A stretch of 64,000 nucleotides of DNA, taken from the NCBI GenBank assembly GCA_049596955.1, contig JBMYMD010000007.1, forward strand, positions 1 to 64,000, written 5' to 3'. A program made the position numbers and the translations under genes. Within the stretch, counting starts at the first letter, position 1. Every line of letters starts with the position of its first letter. This DNA comes from UBA3478 sp049596955 (lineage in GTDB: Bacteria > Bacteroidota > Bacteroidia > Flavobacteriales > Flavobacteriaceae). Shown here one piece after another: positions 18,420 to 27,046 of the stretch. Below the pieces are notes generated by a model. It had not been told where the DNA came from. It ran no database searches and worked only from the letters and a program-made list of their open reading frames with translations.

Positions 18420-18470
18420 TGGTAAATGATTTATTCAACCTTTGAGCTGCGCTAGTACTGCAGTTCTATT

Positions 18471-18478
18471 TATATTTG
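18471..18478 (+). promoter_or_regulatory. pheT promoter -7 box (TATATTTG)
   Basis: Exact TAnnTTTG match 18 nt before the pheT start. A TTTG lies further upstream at 18441-18444 but at 26 nt spacing, longer than usual, so the -33 element is uncertain. Confidence 0.55.
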
Positions 18479-18496
18479 CCCCAATAATTACCGTCT

Positions 18497-20911
18497 ATGA
18501 AGATTTCTCACCAGTGGATTAAAGATTATCTCGAGTTTGACCTCGATGTCGATGAAACCTCTGAAATTTTGACCAATTTAGGTTTAGAAGTAGAAGGTGT
18601 AGAGGCATTTGAGAGCGTAAAAGGAGGTTTTGAAGGCATTGTCGTAGGTCATGTACTTTCGTGTGAACAGCATCCCAATGCCGATCGACTAAAAGTTACT
18701 CAAGTTGATATAGGTGAACAAGAGCCTGTACAAATTGTATGCGGCGCACCCAATGTTGCAAAGGGCCAAAAAGTAGTTGTGGCTAAGGTCAACACTACTT
18801 TATATACCAACGCTGGAGAATCCTTCAAAATCAAAAAAAGTAAAATACGAGGGGAGTTAAGCCAAGGAATGATTTGTGCCGAAGATGAAATTGGACTCGG
18901 AGAAGATCACGACGGTATTATGGTTTTAGATTCTTCGCTTACTGCTGGTACTCCATGCTCAGAAGTATTTGAAATTACAAAAGACGATGTTTATGAGATT
19001 GGGCTTACTCCAAACCGCTGTGATGCCATGAGTCATTATGGGGTAGCTCGAGATTTACATGCTTATCTAGAGGTTAAAGGTAATTCCAGTAATTTCAACT
19101 TGCCTTCAACCAATAAATTTCACGTCGAAAAAAGAGAACATAGCGTAGAAATCGAAGTTTTAAACGCAGAAGCGGCTCCAAGATATTGTGGAATTGTAAT
19201 TTCTGAGTGTAAAGTCTCAGACTCACCCAACTGGTTAAAAAATAGACTAAAGGCTATAGGTCTTAATCCAATAAACAACATCGTAGACATCACCAATTAC
19301 GTTTTACATTCCATAGGTCAACCTCTCCACGCCTTTGACTACGATAAAATAAGTGGGCAAAAGGTCGTTGTTCGAAATGCAGATGAAAATGAAAAATTCA
19401 CCACTTTAGATGGTGTTGAACGAAGTTTAAGCGCAGAAGACTTGGTGATATGTGACAATGAAAAACCCATGTGTCTTGCAGGAATATTCGGAGGAGAACA
19501 TTCGGGAGTGACTGAAGAAACCACCACTATATTTTTAGAAAGTGCTTTCTTCGATCCTGTCACCACTAGAAAATCAGCAAAGCGTCACGGTCTGAGTACT
19601 GATGCCTCTTTTAGGTTTGAAAGAGGAATTGACATTGAATTGACCGAACACGCCTTAAAACAAGCCGCGATTCTTATTGAAGAACTTGCCGGAGGCGTTA
19701 TATCCTCAGAATTACAGGATTTATATCCAAAAAAGTTTGAAACACCTCAGTTTTTTATGAGTTTCGAAAAACTCAATAAAATCGCCGGAGTTCAAATTCC
19801 CGAAAAAGATGTTCAACAAATACTAACTGCACTAGAAATTAAGGTGTTGAGCGTAAATGAAGCAGGGTATGGATTGAGTATTCCACTTTATCGCTGGGAT
19901 GTTACTCGAGACATTGATGTAGTTGAAGAGGTGCTTAGAGTTTATGGATATCACAACATTCCCGTAGCGCAAAAATTAAATAGTTCCTTAGTTAATCACA
20001 AAAATCAAGGTAATTTATCTTTTCAAGATAAAACGGCCTCATTCTTGTCATCTCTTGGTTTTTATGAGATAATGACCAACAGTCTTATTTCAGCAAAGCA
20101 CAACCTGTACGACCAACAGGTCTCCATTTTAAATCCACTGAGTCAAGATTTAAATGTGATGAGAGACAACTTAATTCACTCAGGTCTGCAGGTCATTAAT
20201 CACAATGTTAATAGACAGCAACAACTCCTAAAGCTCTACGAATTTGGAAAAACATATGGGTTCAACGAGGAACAATATGTGGAGCAAAATCAACTCTGCA
20301 TATATCTCACAGGAAAAAAACAAAAAGCTCATTGGGCAGTAGCAACCGATGATAACACCAATTTCTTCGATCTTAAAGGTCTTACAATGGCCCTTTTCGA
20401 GCGATTTGGAATTGAAATTGAAGAAACCTCATCTATTCAAAATGAAGTTTTTCAATACGGATTAGAGTTAAGACACAAAAATCGAAAAATAGCTCAATTT
20501 GGATGTCTTTCTTCAGATATAATAGCTCAAAACGATACCTCACAAGAGGTGTTTACTGCAATTATTGAGTGGGATTATTTTTGTGACCTCGCTGGTCAAA
20601 ACGAAAAGCCCAAGTTCAATGAGCTCAACAAGTTTCCAAAAGTCAAAAGGGATTTGGCCTTACTCGTTGATGAAAGTCTTCGTTTTGAACAACTGCAAGA
20701 AGTAGCCCGTCAATCTGCTTCAAAACTATTGAAAGAAGTCTCTCTATTTGACGTCTACGAAGGAAAGGAACTGCCGGCAGGCAAAAAGTCTTATGCGCTA
20801 AGCTTTATACTAGAAGACAAGCATAAAACCTTGACCGACAAACAAATTGACAGTACAATGGGAAGAATTACCAAAGCACTAGTTGAATCTTTTAATGTCG
20901 AATTGAGGTAA
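18497..20911 (+). CDS. pheT: Phenylalanine--tRNA ligase beta subunit
   Basis: An 804-residue beta subunit of the heterotetrameric PheRS. Domain order: N-terminal MKISHQWIKDYLEF, an EMAP/OB tRNA-binding domain with HPNADRLKVTQVDIG (about residues 58-72), the B3/B4 editing region (ITNYVLHSIGQPLHAFD, GGEHSGVTEET), B5 DNA-binding-like domain, catalytic-like core and a C-terminal anticodon-binding ferredoxin-like domain (FPKVKRDLALLVDE). Full family length. pheS is not in the window, which is normal in this phylum. It is probably transcribed from its own promoter. Confidence 0.98.
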   Translation: MKISHQWIKDYLEFDLDVDETSEILTNLGLEVEGVEAFESVKGGFEGIVVGHVLSCEQHPNADRLKVTQVDIGEQEPVQIVCGAPNVAKGQKVVVAKVNTTLYTNAGESFKIKKSKIRGELSQGMICAEDEIGLGEDHDGIMVLDSSLTAGTPCSEVFEITKDDVYEIGLTPNRCDAMSHYGVARDLHAYLEVKGNSSNFNLPSTNKFHVEKREHSVEIEVLNAEAAPRYCGIVISECKVSDSPNWLKNRLKAIGLNPINNIVDITNYVLHSIGQPLHAFDYDKISGQKVVVRNADENEKFTTLDGVERSLSAEDLVICDNEKPMCLAGIFGGEHSGVTEETTTIFLESAFFDPVTTRKSAKRHGLSTDASFRFERGIDIELTEHALKQAAILIEELAGGVISSELQDLYPKKFETPQFFMSFEKLNKIAGVQIPEKDVQQILTALEIKVLSVNEAGYGLSIPLYRWDVTRDIDVVEEVLRVYGYHNIPVAQKLNSSLVNHKNQGNLSFQDKTASFLSSLGFYEIMTNSLISAKHNLYDQQVSILNPLSQDLNVMRDNLIHSGLQVINHNVNRQQQLLKLYEFGKTYGFNEEQYVEQNQLCIYLTGKKQKAHWAVATDDNTNFFDLKGLTMALFERFGIEIEETSSIQNEVFQYGLELRHKNRKIAQFGCLSSDIIAQNDTSQEVFTAIIEWDYFCDLAGQNEKPKFNELNKFPKVKRDLALLVDESLRFEQLQEVARQSASKLLKEVSLFDVYEGKELPAGKKSYALSFILEDKHKTLTDKQIDSTMGRITKALVESFNVELR

Positions 20912-20977
20912 ATTTTGCCTTAAACAATTTTTTAGGTTCCATTTTTTATTCTCTACATTTAAAAAAAATAGTGAGGT

Positions 20978-21685
20978 ATGTGGAATAAGACCAATATTGA
21001 AGAAGAGTTACAACAACTTCAAGCACCAAATCATCAGGAGGTATTCGACAAGCTGATGGCTGATCAAAACTTGAGAACCTCTACACACGAAGAGGATTTA
21101 AACTCTAGATTAACAAAATCAGGCCAATCCAACGCTTTTAATATCGATCTTTTAGATTCTTCACGTGTTTATACCCTAGAAAACATAGAGAAAATTTGTG
21201 TATTATACCGACTTCGCTTTCTCGACATCAAATATTTTAAACCGCAATTGCCTGAAGAAGCGATACTCAAAATGAGTAGTCTTGAAAAAGAACACGACCT
21301 CACACTTCAAGGTCTAAAAGTGATGGCTCCTTCGAAATTGTTTAAGTTAGAAGATAAAGATGACCCTCTTTTATTCGCTCCAATTGGAAACGGCCACTAC
21401 TATCTTATTCATAAGTGGGGTAATGATTTGAGTCGTTATCGCAAAGCCTTTGTATGGCCAATGAGAGGGCCTGTACACCTTTTAATTGCACTGGCTTTGT
21501 TGTCGTTTATTTTAACAAGCTTTATTCCAAGTGGATTATTTTCAAAAGATGAGGGTTTTGCCCAATGGTTTATCCTTTATATGTTTATGTTTAAAGGGGT
21601 TGTAGGTATTACAATCTTCTACGCCTTCGCATTAGGAAAAAATTTCAATCCATTTATATGGAATTCCAAGTATTTTAATGCCTAG
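20978..21685 (+). CDS. Conserved hypothetical protein with two C-terminal membrane helices
   Basis: A 235-residue protein: about 160 soluble residues (charged N-terminus, then MAPSKLFKLEDKDDPLLFAPIG and GHYYLIHKWGND), followed by two hydrophobic segments (about 165-185 HLLIALALLSFILTSFIPSG and 195-220) and a short tail. The soluble part would face the cytoplasm. I believe homologues occur in other Flavobacteriia, but no function is known to me. It sits 66 bases after pheT on the same strand and converges with the ABC-F gene. Confidence 0.7.
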   Translation: MWNKTNIEEELQQLQAPNHQEVFDKLMADQNLRTSTHEEDLNSRLTKSGQSNAFNIDLLDSSRVYTLENIEKICVLYRLRFLDIKYFKPQLPEEAILKMSSLEKEHDLTLQGLKVMAPSKLFKLEDKDDPLLFAPIGNGHYYLIHKWGNDLSRYRKAFVWPMRGPVHLLIALALLSFILTSFIPSGLFSKDEGFAQWFILYMFMFKGVVGITIFYAFALGKNFNPFIWNSKYFNA

Positions 21686-21727
21686 TAAGCAAGTACCTCC
21701 ATTTTCAAAACGATTAAAATACAGCTA

Positions 21728-23350
21728 TCAAGCGTACATTTTCGCTCTGAGCTCTTTTATTGTCTTATCGCTCATATAATCGTCGAAATTCATATAACGA
21801 TCAATAACTCCATTTGGGGTTAACTCTACAATTCTATTGGCTACAGTCGAAACAAATTCATGGTCGTGTGTAGTCAGCAAAAGATTTCCTTTAAAATTTT
21901 TAAGTGAATTGTTGAATGCTGTGATACTTTCCAAGTCGAGGTGGTTTGTAGGTTCATCTAACAGCAAAACGTTGGCGCGCTGCAACATCATTCTGCTCAA
22001 CATACATCTCACTTTTTCTCCTCCAGACAATACCGTAGACTTTTTAAGTGCTTCTTCTCCACTAAAGAGCATTTTACCTAAAAATCCTCTTAAGTTGACT
22101 TCTTCTTTTTCTTCATCTGTTTTGGCATATTGCCTGAGCCAATCCACCAAATTCATATCTGAATCATTGAAAAACGAATCGTTATCCAAGGGAAGGTAAG
22201 ACTGTGTGGTAGTAACTCCCCATCTAAAAGTCCCAGAAACGGGAGTTTGTTGATTTGAGATAATTTGATAAAAGGCAGTGCTCGCTCTTGAATCCTTTGA
22301 AATGATAGCCACCTTATCGGTCTTTACCATATTGAGGTTAATATTCGAAAAAAGAACATCTCCGTCTTCAGAGTGTGCAATTAAATCGTTTACTTCTAGT
22401 ATTTGATCCCCTACTTCTCTCTCCTTTTCAAAAATAATTGCCGGATAGCGCCTTGATGAAGGTTTAATGTCATCAACCTTTAACTTGTCGAGCATTTTTT
22501 TTCTAGATGTAGCTTGCTTACTCTTGGCGACATTCGCGCTAAAACGCTGAATAAATTCCTGAAGTTCCTTAGCTTTTTCTTCGGCCTTTTTGTTTTGCTG
22601 TGCTCTTTGTCGAGCAGCGAGTTGACTACTTTCGTACCAAAATGTGTAGTTGCCTGAGTAAAGATTAATCTTCCCAAAATCTATATCTGCGATATGTGTG
22701 CAAACCGAATCTAAAAAGTGACGGTCATGAGAAACGACCAAAACAGTGTGTTCGTATTGTGCCAAAAAATCCTCTAACCAAGAAATAGTATCGTAATCAA
22801 GATCATTGGTAGGCTCATCCATGATGAGAAGATCAGGATTGCCAAATAAGGCTTGCGCCAATAATACACGCACCTTTAGTTTGGGGTCTATATCAGACAT
22901 TTGGGTGTAGTGCAGGTCTTCTGAAATACCGAGGTTAGAAAGTAATGCTGCAGCTTCACTTTCAGCATTCCATCCATTCATTTCTTCAAAAGTAACCTGT
23001 AACTCCCCTATTCTATCCGCATTCTCATCACTGTAATCAGCATACAAGGCATCGATTTCTTTTTTAACTTCAAAAAGCGACTTATTACCCATAACCACAG
23101 ACTCCAATACCATATACTGATCGTAGGCGTTGTGATTTTGTTCTAAAACAGACATTCTTTTACCCGGCTCGAGGTGTATAGATCCCGAAGTAGGCTCCAT
23201 GGTTTTTGAAAGCACCTTCATAAAGGTTGACTTACCAGCTCCATTGGCACCGATAATTCCATAGCAATTACCGTGAGTGAAATTGACATTCACCTCATCG
23301 AATAAAACCCTTTTACCAAATTGAATGGATAAATTAGAGACAGATAACAT
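21728..23350 (-). CDS. ABC-F family ATPase (YbiT-like) with degenerate second Walker A
   Basis: A 540-residue soluble protein with two ABC domains, of the ribosome-associated ABC-F class. Domain 1 has Walker A GANGAGKST (residues 34-42) and Walker B LLIMDEP, but a signature lacking LSGGQ (around 150-160), as in YbiT. An Arg/Lys-rich linker (about 240-300) follows. Domain 2 keeps signature LSGGEKVR (441-448) and Walker B VLLLDEP, yet its Walker A position reads SKDSRAST (351-358), without the catalytic lysine. It lies 59 bases after the transaldolase gene and has its own -7 box. A translation-factor role is inferred from the family. Confidence 0.93.
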   Translation of the reverse strand: MLSVSNLSIQFGKRVLFDEVNVNFTHGNCYGIIGANGAGKSTFMKVLSKTMEPTSGSIHLEPGKRMSVLEQNHNAYDQYMVLESVVMGNKSLFEVKKEIDALYADYSDENADRIGELQVTFEEMNGWNAESEAAALLSNLGISEDLHYTQMSDIDPKLKVRVLLAQALFGNPDLLIMDEPTNDLDYDTISWLEDFLAQYEHTVLVVSHDRHFLDSVCTHIADIDFGKINLYSGNYTFWYESSQLAARQRAQQNKKAEEKAKELQEFIQRFSANVAKSKQATSRKKMLDKLKVDDIKPSSRRYPAIIFEKEREVGDQILEVNDLIAHSEDGDVLFSNINLNMVKTDKVAIISKDSRASTAFYQIISNQQTPVSGTFRWGVTTTQSYLPLDNDSFFNDSDMNLVDWLRQYAKTDEEKEEVNLRGFLGKMLFSGEEALKKSTVLSGGEKVRCMLSRMMLQRANVLLLDEPTNHLDLESITAFNNSLKNFKGNLLLTTHDHEFVSTVANRIVELTPNGVIDRYMNFDDYMSDKTIKELRAKMYA

Positions 23351-23370
23351 AGTCGTTTTTTTTTGTTGCG

Positions 23371-23378
23371 CAAAATTA
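23371..23378 (-). promoter_or_regulatory. ABC-F gene promoter -7 box (TAATTTTG)
   Basis: Exact TAnnTTTG match on the minus strand, 20 nt before the ABC-F start and inside the 59-base gap after the transaldolase gene. No TTG at the expected -33 position. Confidence 0.45.
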
Positions 23379-23409
23379 ACGAATTCTAGGACTGTTTTAG
23401 GTCGAATTC

Positions 23410-24066
23410 TTAAGAATTACCCTTTGCGTAATCCGCTAAAAACTTTTCCAAGCCACTATCGGTTAGTGGATGCTTCAATAAGCCTTCGATTGCATTTAAT
23501 GGTCCAGTCATAACATCGGCTCCAATCTTTGCACATTCTACGATGTGCATGGTGTGTCTAACAGAAGCTGCTAGAATTTGAGTTTCATACTCGTAGTTAT
23601 CATAAACGGTTCTGATGTCTTCGATAAGAACCAATCCATCTGTAGAAATATCATCCAATCTTCCGATAAAAGGAGAGACATAAGTCGCTCCTGCCTTGGC
23701 TGCCAATAAGGCTTGACCCACAGAAAAGACCAATGTACAATTTGTGCGTATTCCCTGCTCTGTAAAATAGGCGATTGCCTTGAGCCCTTCTTTGATCATC
23801 GGTACTTTGACTACTATTTGTGGATGCAGATCGGCTAAAGCCTCACCTTCCTTAACCATACCTTCAAAATCGGTAGATACTACTTCTGCCGAAACATCTC
23901 CATCAACAATATCACAGATGGCTCTGTAGTGTTTTAAAATATTGTCATGGCCGGTAACTCCTTCTTTAGCCATCAGAGAAGGGTTGGTAGTTACCCCGTC
24001 TAATATTCCTAAGGCCTGTGCCTCTTTGATTTGCTCTAGATTTGCAGTATCGATAAAAAATTTCAT
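23410..24066 (-). CDS. Transaldolase / fructose-6-phosphate aldolase family protein
   Basis: A 218-residue TIM barrel of the short transaldolase (TalC/FSA) group. Visible family motifs are the N-terminal MKFFIDTANLEQI, DGVTTNPSLMAKEG, VVKVPM with the Schiff-base lysine (about residue 87) and SPFIGRLDD. These small enzymes either transfer dihydroxyacetone units in the pentose phosphate pathway or cleave fructose 6-phosphate; the sequence alone does not decide. Many Bacteroidota carry it as their only transaldolase. Confidence 0.92.
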   Translation of the reverse strand: MKFFIDTANLEQIKEAQALGILDGVTTNPSLMAKEGVTGHDNILKHYRAICDIVDGDVSAEVVSTDFEGMVKEGEALADLHPQIVVKVPMIKEGLKAIAYFTEQGIRTNCTLVFSVGQALLAAKAGATYVSPFIGRLDDISTDGLVLIEDIRTVYDNYEYETQILAASVRHTMHIVECAKIGADVMTGPLNAIEGLLKHPLTDSGLEKFLADYAKGNS

Positions 24067-24075
24067 AATAAGAAC

Positions 24076-24882
24076 TTATTGTTTATAGTGATTTGATAGC
24101 ATCGCTTCAAAGAGTTTTGAAGGTAGCAGTCGTTTTAGATAAATTGATAGTTTTTGAAGAAAAGAGCCAACGGCATAGTTTACTCTCACTTCAGATTTGT
24201 TGACGATAGTATATATCACCTCTCCTACAATTTCTGGGTTCATTGCCCCGTCAACGTGATCGTCTATTTGTTTGAGTTGATTATTGTAACGTTCAAAATA
24301 AGGAGAGTCTTTGGCAATAGGTGCATTATACCTTCTACTTGCAATATCGGTTGCAAAATCACCAGGTGCTAACGAACAGACCTCAATTCCAAATGGCTTT
24401 AATTCCATTCTCATTGATTCTGTTATGATATTCAGCGCTGATTTAGAAGCCGAGTAAAAACCTCTAAAAGGTAAGCCCATAAATCCTGCAATAGAGGTAA
24501 TGTTAACGATGTGACCCGACTTTTGAGACCTCATATGCGGAATTACCGCTTGTGCCACAGCTACTGCTCCAAAAAAATTGGTGTCAAAAATATGCTTGGC
24601 TTCTTCTATGGGCATTTCTTCAACAGTTCCGTTAATTCCTCTACCTGCATTATTAATAAGCACGTCTATTCTTCCCTCTTTGGCCAGTAAATCTGAGATG
24701 CATGAATTAATCGTTTGCTGATCAGTAACATCCAAGGTGAGAAGAGGAATAGCAGTATCAGTATAATTTTGCGGATTTCTAGCGGTTCCATAGACGATAA
24801 ACCCCTTTTGCTTTAGCGTTTTAGCAATTGACTTTCCAATACCAGACGAAGCTCCGGTCACCAAAACCACCTTTATACTCAT
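24076..24882 (-). CDS. Short-chain dehydrogenase/reductase
   Basis: A 268-residue classical SDR oxidoreductase. It has the Rossmann nucleotide-binding motif TGASSGIGKS (residues 8-17), the structural NNAGRG, catalytic Ser in NITSIAG and the active-site YSASK. The C-terminus is basic and hydrophobic (SFLQKLSIYLKRLLPSKL), suggesting membrane association. The substrate is unknown; similar enzymes often act on lipids or retinol-like molecules. It ends 10 bases before the transaldolase start, so the pair may share a transcript. Confidence 0.9.
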   Translation of the reverse strand: MSIKVVLVTGASSGIGKSIAKTLKQKGFIVYGTARNPQNYTDTAIPLLTLDVTDQQTINSCISDLLAKEGRIDVLINNAGRGINGTVEEMPIEEAKHIFDTNFFGAVAVAQAVIPHMRSQKSGHIVNITSIAGFMGLPFRGFYSASKSALNIITESMRMELKPFGIEVCSLAPGDFATDIASRRYNAPIAKDSPYFERYNNQLKQIDDHVDGAMNPEIVGEVIYTIVNKSEVRVNYAVGSFLQKLSIYLKRLLPSKLFEAMLSNHYKQ

Positions 24883-25033
24883 TTAATTTTTGATCCGTTA
24901 AAAATTCGTTTTAATCACACTGAAACCAACAAAATCAATCGTTTTGACTAGAAGCGTAATGATGCTGCAAATGTAAGGATACCCCAACACTTTGAATCAA
25001 AAATAAGGCTGGCTGTTGAAAGCTTTTAAAAAG

Positions 25034-25750
25034 TTATTTACCCCTTTCGTCAAATTCAATTTCTCTAGCCTTGGAAAGTGCAGAAGCTATAAGCCCGGTA
25101 GGGATTGTAATTACGCCAATACCTAAAACCAAAATGATAGACGTGAATATTTTTCCTCCATCTGTAATAGGATAAATATCACCATAACCTACGGTTGTTA
25201 AGGTGACTACAGCCCAGTATAAGGAATGAATAACCGATTGAAATTGTTGAGGTTGAACTGGATTTTCAAAATAATAGATACCGACAGCTCCAAAAAACAA
25301 AATAATAGTGATAAAAATGAAAAATAATATCAATTCCTCGTGAATGAGGTTGTAGGCAATTTTAAACCTCCTTAACGCCCTATTGTAGCGAATTAACTTC
25401 AAACTTCTGAAAATCCTAAAGACTCGAAATGCTCGAATAAACCGTAAATCAAACATAGGAAACAAGTAATACGGAAGAATGGCTAGCAAATCAATGAGTC
25501 CATAAAAGCTTTTGAAATAGGAAAGGGCTCTATCTGCCACCAATAATCTCAACAGATATTCTACAGTAAAAATTACGATACAGATAAACTCGAAAATTTC
25601 TAGGGCAGCCACGAAACCTGCACTTAAATTAGGAAGTGTCTCCACTGCAAAGCTCAGTAATGAAAGTATAATTAAAATTTGGATAAGATAGTCGAACAAC
25701 GCACCAGAACGGGTGTCCCTGTTTTCGATGAGGTCTTTTAACTTATTCAT
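25034..25750 (-). CDS. Voltage-gated-type potassium channel (six-TM ion transporter)
   Basis: A 238-residue membrane protein of the Kv-like ion-transporter family. Hydrophobic segments S1-S4 are followed by the pore helix and the K+ selectivity filter TVGYGD, then S6. The S4-like stretch FIRAFRVFRIFRSLKLIRY has the regularly spaced arginines of a voltage sensor. The ATG at 25750 is the right start. An open frame runs 58 codons further upstream, but that stretch covers the SRP RNA gene (25829-25922). A second channel of the same family is at 36055-36849. Confidence 0.92.
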   Translation of the reverse strand: MNKLKDLIENRDTRSGALFDYLIQILIILSLLSFAVETLPNLSAGFVAALEIFEFICIVIFTVEYLLRLLVADRALSYFKSFYGLIDLLAILPYYLFPMFDLRFIRAFRVFRIFRSLKLIRYNRALRRFKIAYNLIHEELILFFIFITIILFFGAVGIYYFENPVQPQQFQSVIHSLYWAVVTLTTVGYGDIYPITDGGKIFTSIILVLGIGVITIPTGLIASALSKAREIEFDERGK

Positions 25751-25828
25751 TGCTGGTCGGTTTTTTGAGCGGACATTCAATATAGCTGTTCTAGGGTTTA
25801 GAAACAAAGCCTTAAAACCATCAAAAGA

Positions 25829-25922
25829 GGCAAGCGACCTACATCGCACCGCTACAACCGCATACCCTTGCTGTGTTCCCACCCTGGGGGATTCTGCAGG
25901 AGCTGGTCGTGTAGGACTTGCC
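25829..25922 (-). ncRNA. ffs: Signal recognition particle RNA (small bacterial type)
   Basis: A 94-nt single hairpin on the minus strand. The ends pair (GGCAAG with CTTGCC), then CCTACA with TGTAGG, then CTGCAG with TTGTAG through G-U pairs. The tip is the conserved SRP domain IV: CAGG-GTG-GGAA-CAC-AGCA, that is, the GGAA tetraloop on a GTG/CAC stem flanked by the asymmetric CAGG/AGCA loop that Ffh binds. It guides membrane-protein ribosomes to the translocon with Ffh and FtsY. It is preceded by a perfect TATATTTG promoter box. Confidence 0.93.
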
Positions 25923-25949
25923 ACGGCAAATATAGTATGTTTACTTTTG
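25918..25949 (+). promoter_or_regulatory. Promoter of the glutaminyl cyclase gene (TTG-N21-TACTTTTG)
   Basis: TTG at 25918-25920 and the perfect -7 box TACTTTTG at 25942-25949 are spaced 21 nt, the Bacteroidota layout, and the start codon follows 25 nt later. The element overlaps the divergent SRP RNA promoter and start. Confidence 0.65.
25927..25934 (-). promoter_or_regulatory. SRP RNA promoter -7 box (TATATTTG)
   Basis: Exact TAnnTTTG match on the minus strand, 4 nt before the first paired base of the SRP RNA, the expected distance to a transcription start. It lies between the -33 and -7 elements of the divergent promoter. Confidence 0.75.
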
Positions 25950-25974
25950 TAATAGAAATTAATTCAAAGGAATC

Positions 25975-27033
25975 ATGAAACGATTAATGTGCACTTTTAG
26001 TCTTGCTTTTTTAGCTTTACTCATAGGTTGTGGAGCATCACAGGATAAAAAGTCTGCTTTTAAAATAAAGAGCAAAGCGAACTTCAACTCAATTCAACAA
26101 AATTCTTCTATTGAATTTAGGGTGGAGTCAAATAAACAATACAAAATTGATAGTATTCGTGTTTTTTTAAATCAAAAAAAGTTAGAGTACAAAGAGAATC
26201 AGTTACAAATTCCAAACGTTCAAATTGGCAATCACTCCTTAGACGTAAAGGTCTATGCCTCGAATGAATTGCATGAATTGCGAAAAAAAATCAGAATATT
26301 ATCCGATAAGCCAGCAAAACTATGGAATTACCAAGTTATTGCCTCTTATGATCACGACACTAACAGATACACTCAGGGTTTAGAGTTTGTTGGCGACACC
26401 TTATATGAGAGTACTGGAAAGGTGGGTAATTCTTATATTTTCGCTTATAATCCATTTACAGGAGAAACATTTCAAAAACAGGAACTTCAACCTCCTTATT
26501 TTGGGGAGGGCATAACACTGTTGAATAATCGTTTAATTCAGCTTACCTGGAAAGGGTCTAAAGGCTTTACGTACGATAAAAATACCCTTAAACCCACTGG
26601 TGATTTTAGTTATAATCAAAGTAATGAAGGATGGGGCTTAAGTCATGACCAAGACTTCATTTATAAGAGTGATGGCACCGAAAAAATTTGGAAATTATCT
26701 CCTGAAACTCTAGAGGAACAAAGTTTCATACAATTAGGAACCAATAAATCACTCTTTAAAAACGCCAATGAACTTGAAATTGTGGATGATAAAATTTTCG
26801 CCAATGTCTACTTAAAAGAAAGCGTGATGGTCATTGCGAAAAACACAGGTGTCATTGAGGGTATTCTCAATTTTTCTGAATTAAAAAAAGAAATAACCAA
26901 AGATGAAAATTGGGATGAAAATAATTCTGTACTAAACGGTATTGCGTACCACAAAGAGCGTAAAAGCTTTTTTATTACAGGTAAAAACTGGAATAAAATC
27001 TTCGAGGTGCGTATTTCCCCTCCATCAGAATAG
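25975..27033 (+). CDS. Glutaminyl-peptide cyclotransferase lipoprotein
   Basis: A 352-residue lipoprotein with signal peptide and lipobox LIGCG near residue 19. Residues about 20-110 form a bacterial Ig-like segment, and the rest is a five-bladed beta-propeller of the plant/bacterial glutamine cyclotransferase family, with HDTNRYTQGLEF, YESTGKVGNS, LTWKG, EGWGLSHD and NELEIVDDKIFANVY in family order. It converts N-terminal Gln of secreted proteins to pyroglutamate, protecting them from aminopeptidases. In Bacteroidota this fits exported substrates whose N-terminal Gln appears after signal cleavage. It converges with glyA 13 bases downstream. Confidence 0.92.
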   Translation: MKRLMCTFSLAFLALLIGCGASQDKKSAFKIKSKANFNSIQQNSSIEFRVESNKQYKIDSIRVFLNQKKLEYKENQLQIPNVQIGNHSLDVKVYASNELHELRKKIRILSDKPAKLWNYQVIASYDHDTNRYTQGLEFVGDTLYESTGKVGNSYIFAYNPFTGETFQKQELQPPYFGEGITLLNNRLIQLTWKGSKGFTYDKNTLKPTGDFSYNQSNEGWGLSHDQDFIYKSDGTEKIWKLSPETLEEQSFIQLGTNKSLFKNANELEIVDDKIFANVYLKESVMVIAKNTGVIEGILNFSELKKEITKDENWDENNSVLNGIAYHKERKSFFITGKNWNKIFEVRISPPSE

Positions 27034-27046
27034 CAAGGATTCAGTA

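Noticed and set aside
25751..25924. 58-residue N-terminal extension of the K+ channel
   Set aside because: This DNA is the SRP RNA gene and its flank; the translated stretch lacks any membrane or domain character.
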